A DNA stretch of 11,939 nucleotides, taken from positions 1 to 11,939 of the forward strand of contig CAJMAO010000047.1 in assembly GCA_905211345.1 (NCBI GenBank), given 5' to 3'. The notes below the pieces were generated by a model. The model saw nothing but the letters and a program-made list of their open reading frames with translations, ran no database searches and was not told the origin of the DNA. This document shows positions 1 to 5,680 of this stretch, piece after piece. The DNA is from an uncultured Prevotella sp. (GTDB lineage: Bacteria > Bacteroidota > Bacteroidia > Bacteroidales > Bacteroidaceae). How positions within the stretch are numbered: position 1 is the first letter of the stretch; each line of letters starts with the position of its first letter. The translations under genes were made by a program, and so were the position numbers.

Positions 1-401
1 GCAGGCCGGATGCCGACGACATGGTGAAGATTGACGCCTTCGCGACGGATTGCGCACAGCTGCTTGACGAAACGGCCGACATTGCGTCACTGCCCGCGCT
101 CAACGTGAAGGGCAACCGCCCCTACAAGCAGGCCGGAGCGTCGACATTCTGCCCCACGGGCGATGCCGGGAAATGTGACGGATGCCTGACATGCGTACGC
201 CTCTGCCCGGCAAAGGCCATACCCGAGACTGCTCCCTGCACGACCGACGCAAGCCGCTGCATGGCCTGCGGGCGATGCGTAGTGGTATGCCCGAAGGGCG
301 CACGGGCCTTCGGCGGCGATGCCTACAAGGGCTTCGAGGCCAAGTTCACGGCGGCGTTTTCGGCAAGACGCGAGCCGGAAACATTCTTCCCTTGGAGGTA
401 A
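1..401 (+). CDS. EFR1-type ferredoxin, C-terminal part (5' truncated by window)
   Basis: The reading frame is open from base 3 to the TAA at 399-401, so the ATG at 21 is probably internal and the gene begins outside the window. The visible part carries two consecutive 4Fe-4S motifs, CDGCLTCVRLCP and CMACGRCVVVCP, each with the C-x2-C-x2-C-x3-CP spacing of bacterial 2[4Fe-4S] ferredoxins. About 50 residues precede the first cluster without obvious motifs, and a short basic and aromatic tail follows the second. This layout fits the C-terminal half of EFR1-family proteins (flavodoxin-like domain plus two clusters), which are thought to be soluble electron carriers, but the flavodoxin part is not visible here. 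Another ferredoxin-domain oxidoreductase is possible. The ferredoxin assignment is firm; the exact family is inference. Confidence 0.8.
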   Translation, partial: RPDADDMVKIDAFATDCAQLLDETADIASLPALNVKGNRPYKQAGASTFCPTGDAGKCDGCLTCVRLCPAKAIPETAPCTTDASRCMACGRCVVVCPKGARAFGGDAYKGFEAKFTAAFSARREPETFFPWR

Positions 402-418
402 CAGAATTTACTTAAAAA

Positions 419-507
419 ACAATATGCCGTCTTTCGGCCTCCAAAAGGCCATGTTTCGCACGCCAAAAGGCCACCTTTTACAAACTAAAAGGTGGCCTTT
501 TGGAAAT
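419..507 (+). repeat. Paired-hairpin intergenic repeat, copy A
   Basis: This is one of four related elements in the window. It begins with the shared CAATATGCCG start and ends with the shared TTGGAAA end. The second hairpin is perfect: 17-base arms at 463-479 and 487-503 around a 7-base loop (480-486). The first hairpin is degenerate. The element begins 17 bases after the ferredoxin stop and lies between convergent genes. The perfect hairpin has an A-tract before and a T-tract after its GGCCACC/GGTGGCC core, so it could also work as a bidirectional terminator; that is inference. Confidence 0.75.
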
Positions 508-531
508 ACGCCGAAAAGCAAAGCCCGTACA

Positions 532-724
532 ACCTAAAACCCACCCCAGCCCTCCCGAAGGGAGGGAGCTTAATTACCATCGGCAAAATGGGGTCGCATC
601 GGGCTTATCCGGCCTGTCCGGCCTATAAGACAAATGGGGCGAATAAGCCAGACAAGCAAAATGGGCAATAAGAAAAAGCATACCAAGCTCTCTCCCTTCG
701 GGAGGGCTGGGGTGGGTTTTAGGT
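532..724. repeat. 40-bp inverted-repeat element with hairpin arms
   Basis: Arms at 532-571 and 685-724 are reverse complements at 39 of 40 positions and enclose 113 bp. The left arm contains a short palindrome, CCCTCCC-gaa-GGGAGGG (550-566), so it can fold by itself as well as pair with the other arm; the right arm keeps most of it. The interior has a tandem TCCGGCC pair (608-622) and GGCTTAT/ATAAGCC pairing. No coding capacity is seen. Terminal inverted repeats around a short non-coding core resemble a MITE, but no flanking target duplication is evident. Together with copy A it fills the 345-base spacer between the ferredoxin and the helix-hairpin-helix gene. Confidence 0.75.
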
Positions 725-746
725 GGTTTTTATTTGGGGTTCGTCC

Positions 747-1643
747 TTAGAACTCCACATAATTGCGCAACCGCTCGATGGCGTCCTGCGGGAAGTCGCG
801 GTACAGGGCTAAATCTTCGAGGCCGTGTATCGGGCCGTGCAGGCGGCGGTGGTCTACTATCGTCTTCGCCCGATAAAAACCTATGTAGGGGTGGCGGCGA
901 AGCTGGTTGAGCGTAAGTTTGTTCACGTTCAGCTTCTTGCAGGCCGCCGCGTCGACCGTAAAATAAGGCAGGGCGGAGCGCGGAAAGTTGTCAATCTCAA
1001 GCAGCTGTGCCGCGCTATAGAAGCCCCCGAGCCGTTCGCGGTAGGCCGTTATGGCGCGGGCGAAGCCGCTGCCTATGCCCGGCACGCGCTTAAGCAGGGC
1101 TGTGTCGGCCGTGTTGAGGGCGATGGTCTGTCCGGGACTTAGTTTCAAAGGATAGCGCACTGTGTCGCGGGCGACGGCATCGGGCCGTGATGCCGGATAC
1201 ACTTCAGAGGCCGGACGGTAGTCTTGCGAGATGCTGATGTAAGGCTCAAGTTGGCGGTATTGCCCTGCGGTAAGGCCGTAAAGGCGGGCGAAATCGGTCT
1301 TCCGGCGGAACACTCCGCCCTTGGCACGATAGCGGTAGATGCTCCTTACCTGCCACGGGGCGAGGCCGAGGCGCAGCAGCTGGGTGCTGTCGGCAGTGTT
1401 CGGGTCGAACGTAAACAGCTCGGCTTTACGCCCTTCCACGGCGTAATAACCCGCTGAAGGACGCCCTCCTGTCGGCCTGCCGCCGTCTTCACGCGCCACG
1501 GCGGCGGTGTCGGGCGCCACGCTCTGCGCCGTTTCGCCGCCACCACCTACGCAGAGAGCCACGCCGGCGGCCACAACAATGACGGCCAGCGCGGCCATTA
1601 CGGCGCGCCGGTCGTTGCGTTGCATGTAGAAAAAGCCCTTCAT
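747..1643 (-). CDS. Membrane-anchored helix-hairpin-helix (ComEA-like) protein
   Basis: This 298-residue protein has one N-terminal hydrophobic segment (about residues 13-32), a Gly/Ala/Thr-rich linker (about 33-75), then three helix-hairpin-helix modules at about 79-137, 173-230 and 237-298. The middle one is clearest, with NTADTALLKRVPGIGSGFA (177-195). Such modules bind DNA backbone without sequence specificity, and the ComEA family uses a membrane-anchored version for DNA uptake. Here three copies sit outside the predicted membrane anchor, so a role in DNA binding at the envelope is plausible but unproven, and no other competence gene is visible. It lies 66 bases downstream of the transporter gene on the same strand, with no promoter seen between them, so co-transcription is likely. 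The start at 1643 is not certain: an in-frame ATG at 1625 would remove six residues. Confidence 0.85.
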   Translation of the reverse strand: MKGFFYMQRNDRRAVMAALAVIVVAAGVALCVGGGGETAQSVAPDTAAVAREDGGRPTGGRPSAGYYAVEGRKAELFTFDPNTADSTQLLRLGLAPWQVRSIYRYRAKGGVFRRKTDFARLYGLTAGQYRQLEPYISISQDYRPASEVYPASRPDAVARDTVRYPLKLSPGQTIALNTADTALLKRVPGIGSGFARAITAYRERLGGFYSAAQLLEIDNFPRSALPYFTVDAAACKKLNVNKLTLNQLRRHPYIGFYRAKTIVDHRRLHGPIHGLEDLALYRDFPQDAIERLRNYVEF

Positions 1644-1653
1644 CGAGGTGTCA

Positions 1654-1709
1654 GGTTATGCGGTTGCAAGGTTGCTTGGTTATACTGTTGTAAGGTTTTA
1701 CGGTGTTTT
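1654..1709. repeat. Degenerate 8-bp tandem array (GGTTnnnn x7)
   Basis: Seven consecutive 8-base units, most starting GGTT (1654, 1662, 1670, 1678, 1694; variants TGTT at 1686 and GGTG at 1702), exactly fill 56 bases up to the transporter stop codon at 1710. The array occupies nearly the whole spacer between two co-oriented genes. The period is clear by eye; a function is not. Confidence 0.6.
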
Positions 1710-3071
1710 TCAGATTACGCCGAACTGATGCAGGAATATCAGCAGGATGCATACGGGGCATACATACTTGATGCAGAACAGATAAGTATGGAACAGTTTG
1801 CCGCGCAGCGTACCCCAGTTGGTGAACTCGTCGCGCACCATCTTGTGAGGCAGGTACCAGCCGACGAACAGGCATGTGAGGAAACCGCCGAGCGGAAGCA
1901 TTATCTGTCCGGTTACGAAATCGAACCAGTCGAACAGCGAACGGCCGCCGAACGACAGGAAATCCCACTCGCCCAAAGACAGCGAACACACCGCTCCGAT
2001 GACCGAGCACACCGCCGTAACCAGCCACGCCGCACGCTTGCGGGTGGTGTGCATCTCCTCGTGCACGAAAGCGGTGCTCACCTCATGGAGCGAGATGAGC
2101 GACGTGAGCGCGGCCAAAGCCAGCAGGGCGTAGAAGGCGATGGCCACCACATAGCCCACCAGCGGCAACGAGGCGAAAGCCTGTTGGAACACGTTGGGCA
2201 GGGTGATGAACACGAGCGAAGGCCCCGAGTCGGGGCTTACGCCTACGGAAAAAGCCGCAGGGAATATCATCAGTCCGGCCAATATGGCCACCGAAGTGTC
2301 AAGCACGCCTATCTGTACGGCCGACTTCATAAGGTTGGTCTGCCTGCTGAAGTAAGACGCGTAAGTACACAGGCAGCCCATGCCGATGCTCAACGAATAG
2401 AACGACTGCCCCAGCGCGCCGAGCAGCACGTCGCCGCCAACCTTGCCGAAATCGGGCTTCAACAGGAACGATATGCCCTTTTCAGCACCAGGAAGCATAC
2501 AGGCCGACACGACAACGATGAGCAACAGCACGAATAATGCGGGCATCATGAGCTTTGAAGCCTTCTCGATGCCATCGCGCACGCCGTGAACGATGACGTA
2601 ATGGGTGATAAGGATTATGGCTACCGTCCACAAAACAGGCTTCACGGGGTCGCTCTCAAACGTGGCGAAATAGTCGGCGAAGAACTCCGGCGAGCCTTTC
2701 AAATGACCCAAGGCCGATGCCACTATGTACTGAAGGCACCAGCCCGCCACAACGGCATAATAGCTCGTGATGAGCAGCCCGGTAAACACGCCGAAGTAAC
2801 CGACGGCGGCCCACGGCGTGCCTCCCGACAAACTGTGGTAGGCCCGACCCGCGTTGGAGGCCGCGTGGCGGCCTATGATGAACTCGCTGACCATGCACGG
2901 TATGCCCAACAGCAGCACGCAACATATATAAACAATAATGAAAGCCGCACCGCCGTATTCGCCCGTCATGTAAGGAAAACGCCAAACGTTGCCCAAGCCT
3001 ACGGCCGAACCGGCCGTGGCGAGTATCACTCCGAGCTTGCTTCCGAAGCTCGCCCTCTCCAAATGTGTCAT
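1710..3071 (-). CDS. Sodium-dependent NSS/SNF-family transporter
   Basis: This is a 453-residue inner-membrane symporter of the neurotransmitter:sodium symporter family (LeuT fold), expected to import an amino acid or similar small amine with Na+. The N-terminal signature GSAVGLGNVWRFPY (21-34), in the unwound part of helix 1 that forms the sodium and substrate sites, is fully kept, and GQSFYSLSIGMG (221-232) matches the broken helix 6. About 11 hydrophobic segments are visible, as in 11-helix bacterial members such as Tyt1, rather than the 12 of LeuT. The length is normal for bacterial members. The substrate cannot be read from the sequence. The start at 3071 places MTHLERASFGSKLG just before helix 1, as usual in the family. 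It heads a likely two-gene unit with the helix-hairpin-helix gene and is divergent from the VanZ-like gene. Confidence 0.95.
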   Translation of the reverse strand: MTHLERASFGSKLGVILATAGSAVGLGNVWRFPYMTGEYGGAAFIIVYICCVLLLGIPCMVSEFIIGRHAASNAGRAYHSLSGGTPWAAVGYFGVFTGLLITSYYAVVAGWCLQYIVASALGHLKGSPEFFADYFATFESDPVKPVLWTVAIILITHYVIVHGVRDGIEKASKLMMPALFVLLLIVVVSACMLPGAEKGISFLLKPDFGKVGGDVLLGALGQSFYSLSIGMGCLCTYASYFSRQTNLMKSAVQIGVLDTSVAILAGLMIFPAAFSVGVSPDSGPSLVFITLPNVFQQAFASLPLVGYVVAIAFYALLALAALTSLISLHEVSTAFVHEEMHTTRKRAAWLVTAVCSVIGAVCSLSLGEWDFLSFGGRSLFDWFDFVTGQIMLPLGGFLTCLFVGWYLPHKMVRDEFTNWGTLRGKLFHTYLFCIKYVCPVCILLIFLHQFGVI

Positions 3072-3179
3072 AATCGTATTTTAAGTTATGTCCATCCTGC
3101 CTCACCCATGCCGCTTGCCGAATACAGCAAACCAATAGCTCAAAGTGTCAGGAATAATCACATTTTTACCATTAAAGTA

Positions 3180-3211
3180 GTTGCAAATGTATAAAAAACA
3201 TTCTAATTTTG
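3180..3211 (+). promoter_or_regulatory. Bacteroidetes-type promoter for the VanZ-like gene
   Basis: TAATTTTG at 3204-3211 fits the Bacteroidetes -7 consensus TAnnTTTG. GTTG at 3180-3183, 20 bases upstream, matches three of four positions of the -33 TTTG. The ATG lies 19 bases after the -7 box, so the leader would be short. Read by eye only. Confidence 0.5.
3184..3191 (-). promoter_or_regulatory. Possible -7 box for the NSS transporter gene
   Basis: On the minus strand this reads TACATTTG, a full match to TAnnTTTG, but no TTTG is found at the expected -33 distance. It would give a leader of about 105 bases. It lies within the 20-base spacer of the opposing VanZ promoter, so the two divergent transcripts would compete for RNA polymerase if both sites are used. 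Confidence 0.35.
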
Positions 3212-3230
3212 CAGCAGAATATAAGTAAAA

Positions 3231-3623
3231 ATGAGTATTTCAAGCCGTTTGATAAGAACATATCCCGTTTCTTGCCTGCTTTTAGCCGCAATATGGGTGC
3301 TCTGTTTCTGTACTCCGCCCCATACTCCGCTCGACAATGTGGCCTTCATAGACAAGTGGACGCACATCGTGATGTACGCGTCTACATGCGCTGCGATATG
3401 GATCGAATACCTGAGAGCACACAAGACGTTGAGCCGAAGGCGGCTGTTCGTGTGGGCATGGCTCGCCCCCGTGCTGATGAGCGGGCTCATAGAGTTGCTC
3501 CAAGCCTACTGCACCGGCGGGCGGCGGAGCGGCGACTGGCTCGACTTTGCGGCCAACACGGCTGGCGCAACGCTGGCCGCCGTCATCGGAATTCTTGTGG
3601 TAAAGCGTTGCGCCAAGCGCTGA
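3231..3623 (+). CDS. VanZ-like membrane protein
   Basis: This 130-residue protein has about four hydrophobic segments (about 11-28, 44-60, 72-90 and 107-125) and the hallmark VanZ-like motifs: DKWTHIVMY (41-49), IELLQ (87-91) and RRSGDWLDFAANTAG (98-112). VanZ-like proteins sit in the cytoplasmic membrane. The founding member gives low-level teicoplanin resistance, but most family members, especially short single-domain ones like this, have no known function, so no resistance role should be assumed. A good Bacteroidetes-type promoter lies directly upstream. The last 41 bases overlap the end of the CYTH gene on the opposite strand. Confidence 0.88.
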   Translation: MSISSRLIRTYPVSCLLLAAIWVLCFCTPPHTPLDNVAFIDKWTHIVMYASTCAAIWIEYLRAHKTLSRRRLFVWAWLAPVLMSGLIELLQAYCTGGRRSGDWLDFAANTAGATLAAVIGILVVKRCAKR

Positions 3624-4089
3624 ACGGCATCTTCATCAGCTGCGAATTGTAGAACCGGCGGTCGCCGGTCACCTCGTCGGCGATGAAGTCGGGACGGTCA
3701 AAAGGCTCGTCCTCGCTCTGCAACTCGACTTCGGCCACAACCAGCCCGTCGTTCTCCCCATAAAACTCATCCACCTCAAACACATGCCGCCCGCACCTGA
3801 CGAGATAGCGGGTCTTGTCTATCAGTCCCGGCAGGCATAACTTCATAAGATGCCGGGCCTCGTCAAGCGTTATTTCTTTTTCAAACTCATAGCGTGTGGT
3901 TCCTGTCGCGTCAGACGGCCCTTTTATTGTAAGGAAGCCGCGGCCGTCGCGGATTCGCACCCTTACGGTGCGCCCGCGCTCCGTGCAGATGTAGCCCTGC
4001 GTTATGCGGCTGCTGGCGTAAGCCGCGGCGGCATACGGCCTGCCGGCCTTGCGGACAAGGAACTTACGTTCTATTTCAAGACCACTCAT
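3583..4089 (-). CDS. CYTH-domain phosphatase (inorganic triphosphatase-like)
   Basis: This 168-residue protein is essentially a single CYTH domain. The N-terminal ExExK signature is present as EIERK (5-9). The internal beta strands carry the expected basic and acidic side chains: TVRVRIRDGRGFLTIKG (41-57), YEFEKEI (67-73), DKTRY (91-95), FEVDEFYG (104-111) and VVAEVELQSEDE (117-128). CYTH enzymes form a tunnel-like barrel that binds triphosphates with divalent metal; short stand-alone bacterial members such as NE1496 act on inorganic triphosphate, although adenylate cyclases and thiamine triphosphatases share the fold. Triphosphatase activity is therefore the best inference. The gene starts 6 bases after the 45-residue membrane peptide and is probably co-translated with it. 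Its last 13 codons overlap the VanZ-like gene antisense. Confidence 0.9.
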   Translation of the reverse strand: MSGLEIERKFLVRKAGRPYAAAAYASSRITQGYICTERGRTVRVRIRDGRGFLTIKGPSDATGTTRYEFEKEITLDEARHLMKLCLPGLIDKTRYLVRCGRHVFEVDEFYGENDGLVVAEVELQSEDEPFDRPDFIADEVTGDRRFYNSQLMKMPFSAWRNALPQEFR

Positions 4090-4095
4090 GGCCCG

Positions 4096-4233
4096 TCAGC
4101 TCATCACCGCAAACACTAGGAACACCACCGCGAGCACCACCAGTGCCGCGAATATCCAGTTGATTACTTTCTTTGCCTGTTTTTCCTGCTGCGCCTCGCG
4201 TTGCGCATGGCGCACTTTGCTTTTCTGACTCAT
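4096..4233 (-). CDS. Small single-pass membrane protein (45 aa)
   Basis: An ATG at 4231-4233 opens a 45-codon frame ending at TGA (4096-4098). The protein begins with a charged, basic and Gln-rich segment (MSQKSKVRHAQREAQQEKQAK over residues 1-21) and ends in one hydrophobic helix (about 23-44) with the pattern INWIFAALVVLAVVFLVFAV. This looks like a real one-pass membrane protein with a cytoplasmic basic tail. It sits 6 bases upstream of the CYTH start in the same direction, an operon-like spacing that supports it being a gene. No family is recognised and no function is claimed. The alternative is a chance frame, but the clean amphipathic-plus-hydrophobic layout and tight spacing argue against it. 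Confidence 0.65.
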   Translation of the reverse strand: MSQKSKVRHAQREAQQEKQAKKVINWIFAALVVLAVVFLVFAVMS

Positions 4234-4270
4234 AGTTATTTTGTATTTAAGTTAAGGTTTGTTCGTTTTT

Positions 4271-4403
4271 TTAAAGGAATTAAATGAGTTAAAGTAGTTA
4301 AAGAAATTAAGGACATTTGCCATGCCCGTTGTGGAATATCGTGGTAAAAGATGTAAAGCTGTTGTCTTTAACCCCTTTAACTTCCTTAACTACTTTAACT
4401 ACC
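4271..4403. repeat. Inverted pair of 9-bp TTAA tandem arrays
   Basis: TTAA recurs every 9 bases at 4271, 4280, 4289, 4298 and 4307 (units such as TTAAAGTAG) and, in the opposite orientation, at 4368, 4377, 4386 and 4395. The two arms are largely complementary (the core AGTTAAAGTAGTTAA is identical) and are separated by about 50 bases. The right arm lies between the prfB stop and the loop; the left arm is just upstream of the 45-residue gene. The element could fold as a long hairpin in the prfB 3' region. Apart from this, the 176-base spacer shows no recognisable promoter. Confidence 0.6.
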
Positions 4404-4409
4404 AAAAAA

Positions 4410-5531
4410 CTACTCTTCCTCGCTCACCGGGAACTCCATGAGGTACGCTTTGATGAAACCGTCGATTTTTCCGTCCATCACTCCGTCCACGTCGGTTGTC
4501 TGATAGTTGGTGCGGTGGTCCTTTATGCGGCGGTCGTCGAATACGTAACTGCGTATCTGGCTGCCCCATTCAATCTTCTTCTTGCCTGCTTCGATTTTGG
4601 CTTGGGCCTCCAGACGCTTCTTCATCGCGCGGTCATACAGCTGCGATTTGAGCAACCGCATGGCGTTGTTTCGGTTCTCCAGCTGCTTTCGGCTCTCGGT
4701 GTTTTCGATAAGGATTTCCTCCTCCTCGCCAGTGTCAGGGTCTACATACTGGTAACGGAGGCGCACTCCCGTCTCCACCTTGTTGACGTTCTGACCGCCG
4801 GCTCCGCCCGAACGGAAGAGGTCCCAGCTTACTTTCGACGGGTCGACGTACACCTCTATTGTGTCGTCAACCAACGGACTGACGAACACGCTGGCGAAAC
4901 TCGTCATGCGTTTGCCCTGCGCGTTGAACGGCGAAACGCGCACAAGGCGGTGCACTCCGTTCTCGCTCTTGAGATAGCCGTAGGCGTATTCGCCGCCCTC
5001 TATCTCCATGGTGACGCTCTTTATGCCGGCTTCGTCGCCCTCTTGGATGTTGCTTATGGTCACCTTGTGCCCGTGGGCTTCGGCCCAACGCATGTACATG
5101 CGCATGAGCATTTGCGCCCAATCCTGTGCCTCCGTGCCTCCCGCGCCGCTGTTTATCTTAAGTACTGCGTCCATGGGGTCCTCCTTCTGGCGCAGCATGT
5201 TCTTGAGTTCAAGGTCCTCTATGGCGTGTATGGCCTTGGCATAGTCTTCGTCAACCTCCTCCTCCGTCACCATCTGGTCGTGGTAGAAGTCAAAAGCCAG
5301 TTGCAGTTCGTCGGCCAGCGTGCGCACCTCTTTATATCCGTCAACCCACCGGCGGATGCCTTTCACCTTCTTCATCTGCTCCTGCGCGGCCGCAGGGTCG
5401 TCCCAAAAGTCGGGCGCCTGGGTGCGCAATTCTTCTTCTTCGAGCTCTATTTTCTTCTTGTCTATGTCAAGATAGCGGTGCAACGCGTCGGCGCGCTCCA
5501 TCACGTCTTTCAGTTGTTCGGCTGTTATCAT
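4410..5531 (-). CDS. prfB: Peptide chain release factor 2
   Basis: This 373-residue cytoplasmic translation factor recognises UGA and UAA stop codons and triggers peptidyl-tRNA hydrolysis. The stop-codon recognition tripeptide SPF is at 200-202, which identifies RF2 rather than RF1 (PxT), and the catalytic GGQ is at 245-247 in SGGAGGQNVNKVET. The N-terminal helical domain contains MERADALHRYLDIDKKKIELEEEE. At the point where many bacterial prfB genes have the programmed frameshift (CTT TGA C), this gene reads CTT GAC in frame (5466-5471), so the full protein is made without frameshifting. The start ATG at 5531 gives the expected N-terminus. A candidate promoter lies in the loop of the upstream inverted repeat. 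It is preceded by the acyl-CoA ligase gene on the same strand, 126 bases upstream. Confidence 0.97.
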   Translation of the reverse strand: MITAEQLKDVMERADALHRYLDIDKKKIELEEEELRTQAPDFWDDPAAAQEQMKKVKGIRRWVDGYKEVRTLADELQLAFDFYHDQMVTEEEVDEDYAKAIHAIEDLELKNMLRQKEDPMDAVLKINSGAGGTEAQDWAQMLMRMYMRWAEAHGHKVTISNIQEGDEAGIKSVTMEIEGGEYAYGYLKSENGVHRLVRVSPFNAQGKRMTSFASVFVSPLVDDTIEVYVDPSKVSWDLFRSGGAGGQNVNKVETGVRLRYQYVDPDTGEEEEILIENTESRKQLENRNNAMRLLKSQLYDRAMKKRLEAQAKIEAGKKKIEWGSQIRSYVFDDRRIKDHRTNYQTTDVDGVMDGKIDGFIKAYLMEFPVSEEE

Positions 5532-5561
5532 TTGTCGTTTTTGTTTTATGTAATAAGGATT

Positions 5562-5680
5562 TATCAGGAGTTAACAGAAGTTAGCTCGCTCCGCTCGCCG
5601 GAGTTAACTGACAATAGCTGCAAAAGTAATGTCCGTTAACTCCGCGACTGAAAGGGGCTAACTCCCGTTAGCTCCCGATA
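5562..5680. repeat. 50-bp imperfect inverted repeat between fatty acyl-CoA ligase and prfB
   Basis: Arms at 5562-5612 and 5631-5680 are imperfect reverse complements with an 18-base loop (5613-5630). Matching blocks include TATC, GTTAGC and GGAGTTAAC; the middle of each arm is less well matched. The right arm overlaps the last seven codons of the ligase, so its C-terminal SGANGS is encoded by repeat sequence. The loop holds a candidate prfB promoter box. It may serve as terminator for the ligase transcript, though no T-run follows. Confidence 0.65.
5621..5653 (-). promoter_or_regulatory. Candidate prfB promoter in repeat loop
   Basis: The minus strand reads TACTTTTG at 5621-5628, a full match to TAnnTTTG. 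A weaker -33 (TTTC, 5650-5653) lies 21 bases upstream. The leader would be about 85 bases. The -7 box falls in the loop of the inverted repeat. Confidence 0.4.

Noticed and set aside
463..503. Definite intrinsic terminator
   Set aside because: The hairpin is perfect but the T-tract is only four bases and followed by GG; it is better described as part of the repeat family, with terminator activity only possible.
1620..2537. 305-codon open frame opposite the NSS transporter
   Set aside because: Antisense shadow of a membrane protein; Arg/Gln/His-rich with no motif.
3231..3623. Glycopeptide resistance function for the VanZ-like gene
   Set aside because: No other van genes are nearby, and short VanZ-like proteins are common in Bacteroidales without a resistance role.
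4317..5639. 440-codon open frame opposite prfB
   Set aside because: Antisense to a clear release factor; no recognisable domain, and composition mirrors the complementary codons.
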